Origin: JBJYIN01 sp046237015
GTDB lineage: Bacteria; Pseudomonadota; Gammaproteobacteria; Enterobacterales; Enterobacteriaceae
Assembly (NCBI RefSeq): GCF_046237015.1
Contig: NZ_JBJYIN010000004.1
Location: forward strand, 62,001-126,000
Direction: 5' to 3'
Length of the DNA: 64,000 nt
Made by a program: the position numbers and the translations under genes. This document shows positions 52,705-62,150 of this stretch, in pieces. The stretch's first letter is position 1, and the number at the start of each line of letters is the position of its first letter. Below the pieces are notes generated by a model. The model saw nothing but the letters and a program-made list of their open reading frames with translations, had not been told where the DNA came from and did not search any database.

Positions 52705-54501
52705 ATGCGTACTATATATTGCGGGCAGTTGAATTCGTCCCATGTGGGCCAGGAAGTGACATTGTGCGGTTGGGTTAACCGCCGCCGCGATCTGGGTGGT
52801 TTGATTTTTATTGATATGCGCGACCGAGAAGGGCTGGTTCAGGTGTTCTTTGACCCGGACCGTCAGGACGCGTTTAAACAGGCATCCGAGTTACGCAACG
52901 AATTTTGCATTCAGCTTACGGGTGTGGTTCGTGCCCGTCCTGACAGCCAAATCAACAAAGAAATGGCAACAGGTGAAATTGAAGTATTTGCCAGTGGGTT
53001 GAACATTATTAATCGATCCGAACCTTTGCCGCTGGATGCTAATCAGACGAATACTGAAGAAGCTCGTCTGAAATACCGTTATCTGGATTTGCGTCGTCCT
53101 GAAATGGCGCAGCGTTTGAAAACTCGCGCCCGGATCACCAGTTTTGTTCGCCGCTTTATGGATGAGCACGGTTTTCTGGATATAGAAACGCCGATGCTGA
53201 CGAAAGCGACGCCGGAAGGGGCGCGAGACTATCTGGTGCCGAGCCGCGTGCACAAAGGCAAATTCTATGCGTTGCCGCAATCACCGCAGCTATTCAAACA
53301 GTTGCTCATGATGTCCGGTTTTGATCGCTACTACCAAATTGTTAAATGCTTCCGCGATGAAGATTTACGCGCCGATCGCCAGCCTGAGTTTACTCAGATC
53401 GATGTGGAAACCTCGTTTCTGACTGCACCACAAGTGCGTGAAGTGATGGAAAAACTGGTTCGTGCGCTGTGGTTAGATCAGAAGGGCGTCGATCTGGGGG
53501 ATTTTCCCGTAATGACTTTCGCTGAAGCGATGCGTCGCTTCGGTTCTGATAAACCAGATTTGCGTAATCCACTTGAGCTGGTGGATGTAGCCGATTTGGT
53601 TAAAGACGTTGAGTTCAAAGTTTTTTCTGGCCCAGCCAATGATAACAAGGGGCGTGTTGCGGTTATCCGAGTGCCGGGTGGCGCACAACTGAGTCGCAAA
53701 CAAATAGATGAGTACGGCAAATTTGTTGAGATTTATGGCGCTAAAGGGTTGGCTTATATCAAGGTCAATGAGCGAGCCAAAGGTCTGGACGGTGTGCAAA
53801 GTCCGGTAGCGAAATTCCTGAATGAAGAAGTGCTGACTGCGCTGCTGGAGCGTACCGCTGCTGCGGATGGCGATATTCTGTTTTTTGGCGCAGATAGTGC
53901 AAAAGTGGTGACCGATGCTCTGGGGGCCCTGCGTCTTAAGTTGGGACGCGATTTGAGCCTGACGAACGACGGTAGCTGGGAACCGCTGTGGGTGATTGAC
54001 TTCCCCATGTTTGAAGAGGATGAGGAAGGCGGTTTGGCGGCGATGCACCATCCGTTTACATCACCACGAGATATGCTGCCGACCGAATTAGCGGCTAATC
54101 CGATTTCAGCGATCGCCAATGCGTACGATATGGTTATCAATGGCTATGAAGTCGGTGGCGGTTCCGTTCGTATTCATAATAGCGATATGCAACAAACGGT
54201 GTTTGGTATTTTGGGTATCAACGAACGTGAACAACGCGAAAAATTCGGCTTCCTGCTCGATGCGCTGAAATATGGTACACCGCCGCATGCCGGTCTGGCA
54301 TTTGGTTTGGATCGCCTGGTGATGTTGTTGACCGGAACGGATAATATCCGCGATGTGATTGCTTTCCCGAAAACCACGGCGGCGGCTTGCCTGATGACGG
54401 AAGCGCCTAGCTTTGCTAACCCGACGGCGCTGGATGAATTATCGATTGCTGTCGTTGGTAAGGGAAAGATTGCTCAGGATAGTCAATCAGAGGAAGAATA
54501 A
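52705..54501 (+). CDS. aspS: Aspartate--tRNA ligase AspS
   Basis: Class IIb synthetase charging tRNA-Asp. 598 residues (590 in E. coli). N-terminal OB fold (CGWVNRRRDLGGLIFIDMRDREG), motif 2 FRDEDLRADRQPEFTQIDVE, bacterial GAD insertion domain (about 290-430) and motif 3 GLAFGLDRLVMLLTG. nudB starts one base after the stop, so they are co-transcribed. Confidence 0.98.
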   Translation: MRTIYCGQLNSSHVGQEVTLCGWVNRRRDLGGLIFIDMRDREGLVQVFFDPDRQDAFKQASELRNEFCIQLTGVVRARPDSQINKEMATGEIEVFASGLNIINRSEPLPLDANQTNTEEARLKYRYLDLRRPEMAQRLKTRARITSFVRRFMDEHGFLDIETPMLTKATPEGARDYLVPSRVHKGKFYALPQSPQLFKQLLMMSGFDRYYQIVKCFRDEDLRADRQPEFTQIDVETSFLTAPQVREVMEKLVRALWLDQKGVDLGDFPVMTFAEAMRRFGSDKPDLRNPLELVDVADLVKDVEFKVFSGPANDNKGRVAVIRVPGGAQLSRKQIDEYGKFVEIYGAKGLAYIKVNERAKGLDGVQSPVAKFLNEEVLTALLERTAAADGDILFFGADSAKVVTDALGALRLKLGRDLSLTNDGSWEPLWVIDFPMFEEDEEGGLAAMHHPFTSPRDMLPTELAANPISAIANAYDMVINGYEVGGGSVRIHNSDMQQTVFGILGINEREQREKFGFLLDALKYGTPPHAGLAFGLDRLVMLLTGTDNIRDVIAFPKTTAAACLMTEAPSFANPTALDELSIAVVGKGKIAQDSQSEEE

Positions 54502-54502
54502 T

Positions 54503-54946
54503 ATGGCATATAAGCGACCCGTCTCGATTCTGGTGGTGATTTATGCCCGAGATACCGGGCGGGTGCTGATGCTGCAACGTCGTGATGACCCCGAATTCTG
54601 GCAGTCGGTGACTGGCAGTATAGAGGAGGGGGAAAGCGCGTCGTTTGCTGCACAGCGTGAGGTTAAAGAAGAAGTTAATATTGATATATCCGCCGAGGCG
54701 TTATCACTCTTTGACTGTCAACGCTGTATTGAGTTTGAGCTGTTTGCTCATTTAAGACGTCGCTATGCGCCGGGGGTCACGCACAATACGGAACATTGGT
54801 TCTGTCTGGCGTTACCCGAAGAACGTGAGGTGGTGATATCTGAACACCTCGCGTACCAATGGTTGGATGCGCCCCTTGCGGCGCAGTTGACCAAGTCATG
54901 GAGCAACCGGCAGGCGATTGAGGAATTTGTTATTTATCCGGCCTAA
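54503..54946 (+). CDS. nudB: Dihydroneopterin triphosphate diphosphatase NudB
   Basis: Nudix hydrolase of folate synthesis. 147 residues from ATG 54503, with AGGAAG 7 bp upstream; the frame overlaps aspS upstream and that part is not coding for NudB. Nudix box GSIEEGESASFAAQREVKEEV at about 39-59. Order aspS-nudB-yebC-ruvC is the E. coli order. Confidence 0.96.
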   Translation: MAYKRPVSILVVIYARDTGRVLMLQRRDDPEFWQSVTGSIEEGESASFAAQREVKEEVNIDISAEALSLFDCQRCIEFELFAHLRRRYAPGVTHNTEHWFCLALPEEREVVISEHLAYQWLDAPLAAQLTKSWSNRQAIEEFVIYPA

Positions 54947-54970
54947 TGCAGGCTTTTTTCGGAGATTTTT

Positions 54971-55714
54971 ATGGCAGGTCATAGTAAGTGGGCCAATACC
55001 AAGCATCGTAAAGCAGCACAAGACGCCAAGCGCGGTAAGATTTTTACTAAAATCATCCGTGAACTGGTCACCGCCGCCAGATTGGGTGGGGGTGATCCGG
55101 GGTCGAATCCGCGTCTGCGTGCTGCGATTGATAAAGCACTGTCCAATAACATGACGCGCGATACCCTGAACCGAGCCATTGCACGTGGTGTTGGGGGCGA
55201 CGACGATGCCAACATGGAAACCATCATTTATGAAGGTTATGGCCCTGGCGGTACAGCCGTTATGGTGGAGTGTCTGAGTGACAATCGTAATCGTACGGTT
55301 TCCGAAGTTCGTCATGCGTTTACTAAAACGGGCGGTAATCTGGGGACTGATGGTTCCGTTTCGTATCTTTTCACCAAAAAAGGCGTTATCTCCTATGCGC
55401 CAGGTTTAGATGAAGACACGGTAATGGATGCGGCGTTAGAAGCGGGTGCCGATGATGTCGTGACTTATGATGACGGGGCAATTGATGTCTTCACACCGTG
55501 GGAAACGTTCGGTGATGTGAAGGATGCGTTGGATGCCGCGGGTTTGGTCGCTGAATCTGCGGAGGTTTCCATGGTTCCTTCGACGAAAGCGGATATGGAC
55601 GCAGAAACTGCGCCTAAACTGATGCGCCTTATCGACATGTTGGAAGACTGCGATGATGTGCAGGAGGTTTATCATAACGGTGAAATTTCCGATGAGGTGG
55701 CCGAATTGCTGTAA
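54971..55714 (+). CDS. yebC: YebC/TACO1-family protein
   Basis: Three-domain conserved protein reported to act at the ribosome on poorly translated (polyproline-type) sequences; older work calls it a DNA-binding regulator. 247 residues. Hallmarks: MAGHSKWANTKHRKAAQDAK, GGDPGSNPRLRAAIDKA and GYGPGGTAVMVE. The intergenic spacing to nudB (24 bp) suggests one operon. Confidence 0.96.
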   Translation: MAGHSKWANTKHRKAAQDAKRGKIFTKIIRELVTAARLGGGDPGSNPRLRAAIDKALSNNMTRDTLNRAIARGVGGDDDANMETIIYEGYGPGGTAVMVECLSDNRNRTVSEVRHAFTKTGGNLGTDGSVSYLFTKKGVISYAPGLDEDTVMDAALEAGADDVVTYDDGAIDVFTPWETFGDVKDALDAAGLVAESAEVSMVPSTKADMDAETAPKLMRLIDMLEDCDDVQEVYHNGEISDEVAELL

Positions 55715-55777
55715 TGGCAGTTTATCCATGCGGAAGGAACAACGTTTTACTGATAAACGAACCGGTGGAGCGGTGCG

Positions 55778-56299
55778 ATGACAATTATTCTGGGCATCGA
55801 CCCCGGTTCGCGCGTAACCGGTTATGGTGTTATTCATCAGCAAGGTCGGCGGCTGACCTATCTTGGTAGCGGCTGTATCCGAACGGTGGTGGATGATATG
55901 CCGACCCGTTTGAAATTGATTTATGCCGGCGTGAGTGAAATCATCACGCAGTTCAGACCGAACTGTCTGGCTATTGAACAAGTTTTCATGGCGAAAAACC
56001 CGGATTCAGCGTTAAAGCTTGGACAAGCTCGAGGGGCTGCGATTGTTGCTGCCGTCAATCAGGATCTACCCGTGTCGGAATATGCGGCTCGTCTGGTGAA
56101 ACAAACGGTGGTAGGAACCGGTGCTGCTGATAAGAAGCAGGTGCAGCACATGGTGCGCTCGCTGTTGAAATTATCCGCGAGTCCACAGGCTGATGCCGCC
56201 GATGCGTTGGCTATTGCTATCACGCACTGCCATTTCAACCAGAATCTGCTACATCATGCGACTGGGAAAATGAGTCCATTACCGGGGCGGTTACGTTGA
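55778..56299 (+). CDS. ruvC: Holliday junction resolvase RuvC
   Basis: Homodimeric endonuclease that cuts Holliday junctions. 173 residues as in E. coli. Catalytic acids: Asp7 in LGIDPGS, Glu in LAIEQVF, and two Asp in the ADAADALAIA helix. GTTGAAATG follows the stop, then a terminator before ruvA, so ruvC is not joined to ruvAB by a free read-through. Confidence 0.97.
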   Translation: MTIILGIDPGSRVTGYGVIHQQGRRLTYLGSGCIRTVVDDMPTRLKLIYAGVSEIITQFRPNCLAIEQVFMAKNPDSALKLGQARGAAIVAAVNQDLPVSEYAARLVKQTVVGTGAADKKQVQHMVRSLLKLSASPQADAADALAIAITHCHFNQNLLHHATGKMSPLPGRLR

Positions 56300-56305
56300 A
56301 ATGTG

Positions 56306-56333
56306 AGGCTGGATATTCATCCAGCCTTTTTTA
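56306..56333 (+). terminator. Terminator between ruvC and ruvA
   Basis: 9-bp perfect stem AGGCTGGAT/ATCCAGCCT with a 4-nt loop and T6. It is 6 bp after the ruvC stop, and ruvAB (SOS-inducible in E. coli) start 52 bp later. Confidence 0.9.
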
Positions 56334-56385
56334 TGCTATAAATTATCCCCTATTCTTTGCTGATGAACGTAAAAGGAAGATCAAC

Positions 56386-57006
56386 GTGATAGGTCGTCTC
56401 AGGGGCATTATTCTGGAAAAACAACCGCCACAGGTGCTGATTGAGGTAAACGGCGTTGGCTATGAAGTCCACATGCCGATGACTTGTTTTTATGAACTCC
56501 CTGATTTAGCACAGGAAACGGTGATTTTCACCCACTTCGTTGTCCGTGAGGATGCGCAACTGCTGTTTGGCTTTAATGATAAACAGGAACGTGCGCTGTT
56601 TCGTGAATTAATCAAGGTTAATGGTGTTGGGCCAAAGTTAGCATTGGCGATCCTTTCCGGTATGTCTGCTGCACAGTTTGTTAGCGCGGTGGAGCGAGAA
56701 GAAATTAGCGCTTTAGTAAAATTACCTGGCGTAGGCAAGAAAACGGCTGAGCGTCTGGTTGTTGAAATGAAAGACCGCTTCAAAGGGCTCAGTGGCGATC
56801 TGTTCAATCCAATTAGCGATGTTCCGCTGACTTCTTCACCTTCTTCCACTGATAATAATGCTTCCGATCCCGAGGCTGAAGCCGCTTCGGCTTTAGTCGC
56901 TCTGGGCTACAAACCTCAGGAAGCGAGCCGGTTGGTCGCGAAGGTGTTACGGCCTGATTCAGACTGCGAAACGCTAATCAGAGACGCTCTACGCGCTGCA
57001 CTGTGA
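56386..57006 (+). CDS. ruvA: Holliday junction DNA helicase subunit RuvA
   Basis: Tetrameric junction-binding protein that loads RuvB. 206 residues; I take the GTG at 56386, which gives the family N-terminus MIGRLRGIILEK and has AAGGAAG 6 bp upstream, rather than the longer open frame from 56296 that overlaps the terminator. HhH DNA-binding motifs KVNGVGPKLALAIL and LPGVGKKTAERLV; acidic pin loop; C-terminal domain III (EAASALVALGYKP) contacting RuvB. Confidence 0.96.
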   Translation: MIGRLRGIILEKQPPQVLIEVNGVGYEVHMPMTCFYELPDLAQETVIFTHFVVREDAQLLFGFNDKQERALFRELIKVNGVGPKLALAILSGMSAAQFVSAVEREEISALVKLPGVGKKTAERLVVEMKDRFKGLSGDLFNPISDVPLTSSPSSTDNNASDPEAEAASALVALGYKPQEASRLVAKVLRPDSDCETLIRDALRAAL

Positions 57007-57013
57007 GGTATTC

Positions 57014-58018
57014 ATGATTGAAGCTGACCGTTTGATCTCTGCTCAAGCGATCCCTGAAGAGGAATTCATTGATCGCGCTATCCGTCCTAAGTTGTTGTCG
57101 GAATATGTGGGTCAACCTCAGGTTTGTGAACAGATGGAAATTTTCATCGAGGCGGCTCGTAAGCGAGGCGACGCGCTGGATCATTTGTTGATTTTTGGTC
57201 CTCCGGGTTTGGGGAAGACGACATTAGCGAATATCGTGGCCAATGAAATGGGCGTGAATCTGCGTACAACTTCCGGTCCGGTATTAGAAAAAGCGGGGGA
57301 TTTGGCTGCATTGCTGACGAACCTTGAACCACATGATGTGTTGTTTATTGATGAAATTCACCGCTTGTCGCCAGTAGTGGAGGAAATCTTATACCCAGCG
57401 ATGGAAGATTATCAGTTGGATATTATGATCGGTGAGGGGCCTGCTGCGCGGTCGATCAAGCTGGATTTGCCACCGTTTACATTGATTGGGGCGACGACAC
57501 GAGCGGGGTCGTTGACTTCCCCATTACGCGATCGGTTTGGCATCGTGCAACGCCTTGAATTTTATAAGGTTGAGGATTTACAGCATATTGTGGGGCGTAG
57601 TGCGCAATGTCTGGGATTGGATTTGACGGATGACGGCGCGTTGGAAGTTGCCCGTCGTTCACGTGGTACGCCGCGTATCGCCAACCGGTTGCTGCGCCGG
57701 GTGCGGGATTTTTCCGAAGTAAAATCCGAGGGGGCGATTACCTCGTCTGTCGCAACACTCGCGCTGGATATGCTGGCGGTGGACACGGAGGGATTTGACT
57801 ATATGGATCGGAAATTACTACTGGCAATTATTGAGAAGTTCACCGGAGGGCCAGTCGGATTGGATAACCTCGCCGCTGCGATAGGTGAAGAACGAGAAAC
57901 TATCGAAGATGTGCTGGAGCCCTTCTTGATTCAGCAGGGCTTCATTCAACGAACACCGCGTGGCCGACTTGCCACGCAGCATGCATACCGTCATTTTGGC
58001 CTGACGCGCGAGGAGTAA
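57014..58018 (+). CDS. ruvB: Holliday junction DNA helicase RuvB
   Basis: AAA+ hexameric motor of branch migration. 334 residues (336 in E. coli). Walker A GPPGLGKTT (about 62-70), Walker B LFIDEIHRL, sensor 1 GATTRAGSL, and arginine finger in the LRDRFGI region; C-terminal winged helix (FIQRTPRGRLAT). Seven bases after ruvA, one operon. Confidence 0.98.
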   Translation: MIEADRLISAQAIPEEEFIDRAIRPKLLSEYVGQPQVCEQMEIFIEAARKRGDALDHLLIFGPPGLGKTTLANIVANEMGVNLRTTSGPVLEKAGDLAALLTNLEPHDVLFIDEIHRLSPVVEEILYPAMEDYQLDIMIGEGPAARSIKLDLPPFTLIGATTRAGSLTSPLRDRFGIVQRLEFYKVEDLQHIVGRSAQCLGLDLTDDGALEVARRSRGTPRIANRLLRRVRDFSEVKSEGAITSSVATLALDMLAVDTEGFDYMDRKLLLAIIEKFTGGPVGLDNLAAAIGEERETIEDVLEPFLIQQGFIQRTPRGRLATQHAYRHFGLTREE

Positions 58019-58081
58019 TAGTGTTTCGTGCCAGAGAGAATTATCTCAACGATCTCTCTCACTACTGTCCATCTGCGTGGA

Positions 58082-58867
58082 TCAGGCCGGTTGTTTCTTT
58101 ATTAAACTAGTAATAAATAGCAACGACGCGCATAGGACCACCGATGGACCGGCTGGCGTGTTATAACCAGCGGAAAACGCCAGACCTCCCGTAATTGCGA
58201 TCATTCCGACAGCCACTGCTATCCCGGCCATTTGTTCGGGTGTTTTAGCAAAACGACGTGCGCTGGCAGCGGGGATAATCAATAGCGAGGTAATGATCAG
58301 TGCGCCGACAAATTTCATCGCGATACCAATTGTCAGTGCCGTGACTAACATCAAAATGAGTTTAGTTCGCTGAAGTTTGACACCATCAACATGGGCCAGT
58401 TCAGGGCTGATGGTCATGGAAAGCAAGGCTTGCCATTGCCACATCATCACGGCGACGACCACCACGACACCGCAAGCGATGATCCAAAGGTCATCAGCGG
58501 TGACCGAAAGTAAATCGCCAAACAGGTAAGCCATCAGGTCAACGCGGACATTATCCATCAGACTGACAACCACCAGCCCCAGTGACAACGCACTATGCGC
58601 CATAATCCCTAACAAGGTATCAATTGCCAGATAAGGGCGACGTTCTAACCAGACCAGACCTAATGCAAGTGCCAGCGTCACGGCGATAACAGCATAAAAA
58701 AGATGGATATCCAGCAATAGCCCAAAAGCGACGCCAAGTAATGAGGCGTGTGCCAGCGTATCACCGAAATATGACATTCTCCGCCAAACAACGAATGACC
58801 CCAAAGGACCTGCGGCAATAGCCAGTAACATGCCCGCTAACCAGCCGGGAAAAAGAAGCTCAATCAT
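58082..58867 (-). CDS. znuB: Zinc ABC transporter permease ZnuB
   Basis: Inner-membrane permease of the high-affinity zinc importer. 261 residues with about 8 hydrophobic helices. Conserved: WRRMSYFGDTLAHASLLGVAFG, where the cytoplasmic loop meets ZnuC, and IPAASARRFA near the C-terminus. It overlaps the znuC stop by 8 bp. Confidence 0.97.
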   Translation of the reverse strand: MIELLFPGWLAGMLLAIAAGPLGSFVVWRRMSYFGDTLAHASLLGVAFGLLLDIHLFYAVIAVTLALALGLVWLERRPYLAIDTLLGIMAHSALSLGLVVVSLMDNVRVDLMAYLFGDLLSVTADDLWIIACGVVVVVAVMMWQWQALLSMTISPELAHVDGVKLQRTKLILMLVTALTIGIAMKFVGALIITSLLIIPAASARRFAKTPEQMAGIAVAVGMIAITGGLAFSAGYNTPAGPSVVLCASLLFITSLIKKQPA

Positions 58868-59693
58868 GGGTAGCGCCTCCTGGCTTTTTTATGGTGGGTA
58901 TTTTGTCCGTGACCCGATGGGCTGCCGCAAGTGATGTTGAAAATGGCTCCCCGAGATTTTTTAGAATAACCTTCCCCTGCAAATCATGACGATGATTATG
59001 ATGGTGGCGATAAACCGCCAGTTGTTCTGCACCATGATGACCAAACATGGCCAGGAACTCCGGGTGTGATGAAACGATTTCCGGTGCACCGGAACAACAG
59101 ATATGTTGGTTAAGACAGAGCACTTCATCCGTTTTTGCCATGACCAGATGGAGGTCGTGCGAAACCATCAAAACGGCACAATTGAATTCTTTGCGTAGTT
59201 GATTGATTAAATCGTAAAGGGCTAGTTGTCCGTTGACGTCAACACCCTGTGTCGGTTCATCCAATACCAACAGTTGAGGTTGATTCAACAACGCTCGGGC
59301 AAGCAGTACGCGTTGCGTTTCACCGCCAGACAGTTTCTGCATCGGTTGCTCCAGCAGATGGGCGGCCTGAACGCGTTTAAGCGCAGGGAGGATATCCTGC
59401 TGTTTTACCCCTGGGCGTAAACGCATAAAACGACTGACGGTTAACGGTAATGTGGCATCAAGATGTAACTTCTGTGGAACGTAGCCCACTCTCAATCCTT
59501 GAGTCTGATGCAGTGTCCCGGACGTTGGGGCTAATAATCCCAACACAACGCGGACTAATGTTGATTTCCCTGCGCCGTTTGGCCCCAAAAGTGTAAGGAT
59601 TTTTCCTGCCTGTAATGACAGGGAAACCTCTGACAGCACCTTTCTTCTGCCAAATGTCACGGAAATATTATTGAGTGATACCAAAGTGGACAT
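58860..59693 (-). CDS. znuC: Zinc ABC transporter ATPase ZnuC
   Basis: ATPase subunit of ZnuABC. 277 residues (251 in E. coli). Walker A LGPNGAGKST (about 37), Q-loop YVPQKL, signature LSGGETQRV, Walker B LVLDEPTQGVD, switch His MVSHDLH. The C-terminus beyond about 225 has a His-rich run (RHHHNHRHD) and an extra tail relative to E. coli. Divergent from znuA. Confidence 0.97.
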   Translation of the reverse strand: MSTLVSLNNISVTFGRRKVLSEVSLSLQAGKILTLLGPNGAGKSTLVRVVLGLLAPTSGTLHQTQGLRVGYVPQKLHLDATLPLTVSRFMRLRPGVKQQDILPALKRVQAAHLLEQPMQKLSGGETQRVLLARALLNQPQLLVLDEPTQGVDVNGQLALYDLINQLRKEFNCAVLMVSHDLHLVMAKTDEVLCLNQHICCSGAPEIVSSHPEFLAMFGHHGAEQLAVYRHHHNHRHDLQGKVILKNLGEPFSTSLAAAHRVTDKIPTIKKPGGATHD

Positions 59694-59720
59694 ATAATTC
59701 GGTTTGCATGGTTCCTGTGG

Positions 59721-59735
59721 TGTTATAACATAACA
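59721..59735. promoter_or_regulatory. Candidate Zur box between znuC and znuA
   Basis: TGTTATAACATAACA is an inverted repeat (TGTTAT-AAC-ATAACA) matching the core of the enterobacterial Zur operator. It lies in the 76-bp divergent gap, as in E. coli, so Zur would repress both sides when zinc is ample. Confidence 0.75.
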
Positions 59736-59769
59736 AACAACACGTTAAAAATCGATGAGATAGCCTTCA

Positions 59770-60792
59770 ATGCAAATGCGTATTCAGCAAAATAAATGGT
59801 TAAAAAGTGTGTTTGTCGCCAGCGCGTTGGTCATGGCAGGGAGCGCATTCAATGCGGTTTCCGCTGCTGTAGTGACATCAATTCGTCCGTTGGGGTTCAT
59901 TGCTTCAGCAATAGCGGATGGGGTGACCCAAACAGAAATCTTATTACCCGATGGCGCGTCGCCCCACGATTATGCCTTGCGGCCATCTGATGTCCAGCGA
60001 TTACAGTCCGCTGAGCTGGTTATTTGGGTGGGGCCGGAGTTAGAAGCTTTTCTGGGAAAGCCGATTTCGCAAATTCAAGCGGGAAAACAACTCGCTTTAG
60101 CTGAGCTACCAGGCGTAAAGGCGGAATTAGTCAAAGAATCTGGTCATGAACATGAACATGAACATGAACATGAACATGAACATGAACATGAGGCTAATGC
60201 TCACACTGAACATCACCACGAAACCGATAGTTCCGAACATGAAGACGAGGATGATGGGCATCATCACGGCGAGTTCAATATGCACATTTGGCTCTCGCCT
60301 GAGATGTCAAAACAGGCGGCAATCGCAATTCATGCAAAATTATTGGAACTTATGCCTCAAAATAAAGACAAACTAGACGCGAATCTGCTTTATTTCACGG
60401 ATAAAATCGCGCAGACAGACAAAAAAGTTGCTAAGATGCTAGCGCCTGTGCAGGGGAAGGGATATTTCGTGTTTCATGATGCCTATGGCTACTTTGAGAA
60501 ACACTATGGTCTAAGCCCGTTGGGGCATTTTACGATTAATCCCGCGATTCAACCTGGTGCGCAGCGCTTACATCAAATTCGAACACAGTTGGTTGAGCAT
60601 AAAGCCGTGTGTGTTTTTGCTGAACCACAATTCAGGCCAGCCGTTATTAATGCTGTTGCCAAGGGAACGGACGTGCGCTCGGGCGTGTTGGATCCATTGG
60701 GAAGCACCATCAAACTGGGTAAAGACAGCTATGCCGATTTTCTGTTGCTACTGTCGAACCAGTATCTGAGCTGCCTGGAGGAAAAATCATGA
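59770..60792 (+). CDS. znuA: Zinc ABC transporter periplasmic binding protein ZnuA
   Basis: High-affinity periplasmic Zn(II) receptor. 340 residues (E. coli 310). Signal peptide ends NAVSA-AVV near residue 33. Metal-binding His are in PHDYALRPS, FNMHIWLSPE and GHFTIN. The charged loop (about 124-175) contains eight consecutive His-Glu pairs plus further His; such loops are usual in ZnuA but this one is long. mepM begins 12 bp later. Confidence 0.97.
   Translation: MQMRIQQNKWLKSVFVASALVMAGSAFNAVSAAVVTSIRPLGFIASAIADGVTQTEILLPDGASPHDYALRPSDVQRLQSAELVIWVGPELEAFLGKPISQIQAGKQLALAELPGVKAELVKESGHEHEHEHEHEHEHEHEANAHTEHHHETDSSEHEDEDDGHHHGEFNMHIWLSPEMSKQAAIAIHAKLLELMPQNKDKLDANLLYFTDKIAQTDKKVAKMLAPVQGKGYFVFHDAYGYFEKHYGLSPLGHFTINPAIQPGAQRLHQIRTQLVEHKAVCVFAEPQFRPAVINAVAKGTDVRSGVLDPLGSTIKLGKDSYADFLLLLSNQYLSCLEEKS
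60145..60192 (+). repeat. Hexanucleotide tandem repeat (CATGAA)n in znuA
   Basis: Seven CATGAA units and one CATGAG encode the (His-Glu)8 run. Six-base units keep frame when the copy number changes. Confidence 0.95.
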
Positions 60793-60804
60793 GGATACGA
60801 ATAA

Positions 60805-62130
60805 GTGCAGCAGATAGTTCGAACTATCGCTCTGGCGTATAACAGCTTACCAAGACCCCATCGCGTTATGCTGGGGTCGCTTACCGTTGTGACATTGGCT
60901 GTTGCTGTTTGGCGGCCTTTTGTTTATCCCCCCGTAAATGACGCACCTGTCGTCGTAAAAGACATCGCATTAGACGACGCTAATTCACTGCGTACATTGG
61001 CGCCAGAAGCCAGTGAACCGATCGACCAACCTGCACCGGATGATGAAATTCCACAGGATGAATTGGATGAAAAAGTCTCTGATGAAGGTGGCGAACATGA
61101 ATACGTGGTGTCAACGGGGGATACGCTGAGTAGTATTCTTACTCAGTATGGTATTGATATCGCTGACATTACACGGCTTGCAGAGCAAAACAAGGATTTG
61201 CGCAATCTCAAAATTGGGCAGCAAATTTCTTGGGAATTGAACGAGAATGGCGAATTGCAGCGTTTGACATGGCTGATGTCTCGTCGTGAAACGCGGATTT
61301 ATGAGCGCATTGGCTCCGATTTCAAAGAAAAAATCGAAATGCTGAAAGGGGAGTGGCGCAATACCGTTTTGAACGGGCGTCTGAATGGAAGTTTTGTCAG
61401 CAGCGCGAAAAATGCAGGTTTGACCAATAGCGAAGTCAGCGCAGTCATTAAAGCACTGCAATGGCAATTGGATTTTAGAAAATTGCGCAAAGATGACACC
61501 TTCTCTGTGCTCATGTCTCGAGAGATTCTGGATGGCAAAAGTGAGCAGAGTGAATTATTGGGTGTGCGTCTGAATACGGGTGGAAAGGATTATTATGCTA
61601 TTCGTGCCGAGGATGGCAAATTCTACGATCGCGAAGGTTCAGGTTTAACGCGTGGATTTATGCGTTTCCCTACCATGAAACAATTCCGTATTTCTTCCAG
61701 CTTCAACCCGCGTCGCCTCAATCCTGTTACTGGCCGTATTGCGCCGCATAAAGGCGTTGATTTTGCGATGCCAGTCGGTTCGCCAGTGTTGGCGGTGGGG
61801 GACGGTGAAGTGGTGATAGCCAAGCGTAGTGGTGCCGCGGGCAACTATGTCGCCATTCGTCATGGGCGTCAGTACTCTACGCGTTATATGCACTTGAATC
61901 GCATATTGGTGAAACCGGGGCAAAAAGTAAAACGTGGCGATCGTATTGCGCTGTCAGGCAATACGGGGCGCTCTACCGGGCCGCATTTGCACTATGAGTT
62001 CTGGATCAACCAGCAAGCAGTTAATCCATTGACGGCGAAATTACCGCGCTCCGAAGGGCTGACGGGGAAAGAACGTCGTGATTACCTGGCACAGGTAAAA
62101 GATGTTGTTCCACAGCTTGCGTTTGATTAG
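60805..62130 (+). CDS. mepM: Murein DD-endopeptidase MepM (YebA)
   Basis: LytM-family hydrolase cutting D-Ala-mDAP crosslinks for wall growth. 441 residues from GTG 60805, with GAGGAT 8 bp upstream; E. coli MepM is 440. N-terminal signal anchor (LGSLTVVTLAVAVWRPFV), LysM domain (about 97-145, YVVSTGDTLSSILTQYG), OapA-like region, and C-terminal peptidase M23 with HKGVDFAMPVG and HLHYE zinc motifs. Follows znuA with a 12-bp gap, so zinc import and a zinc hydrolase share a transcript. Confidence 0.97.
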   Translation: MQQIVRTIALAYNSLPRPHRVMLGSLTVVTLAVAVWRPFVYPPVNDAPVVVKDIALDDANSLRTLAPEASEPIDQPAPDDEIPQDELDEKVSDEGGEHEYVVSTGDTLSSILTQYGIDIADITRLAEQNKDLRNLKIGQQISWELNENGELQRLTWLMSRRETRIYERIGSDFKEKIEMLKGEWRNTVLNGRLNGSFVSSAKNAGLTNSEVSAVIKALQWQLDFRKLRKDDTFSVLMSREILDGKSEQSELLGVRLNTGGKDYYAIRAEDGKFYDREGSGLTRGFMRFPTMKQFRISSSFNPRRLNPVTGRIAPHKGVDFAMPVGSPVLAVGDGEVVIAKRSGAAGNYVAIRHGRQYSTRYMHLNRILVKPGQKVKRGDRIALSGNTGRSTGPHLHYEFWINQQAVNPLTAKLPRSEGLTGKERRDYLAQVKDVVPQLAFD

Positions 62131-62150
62131 TTTTATGTGATGTATTTTTT

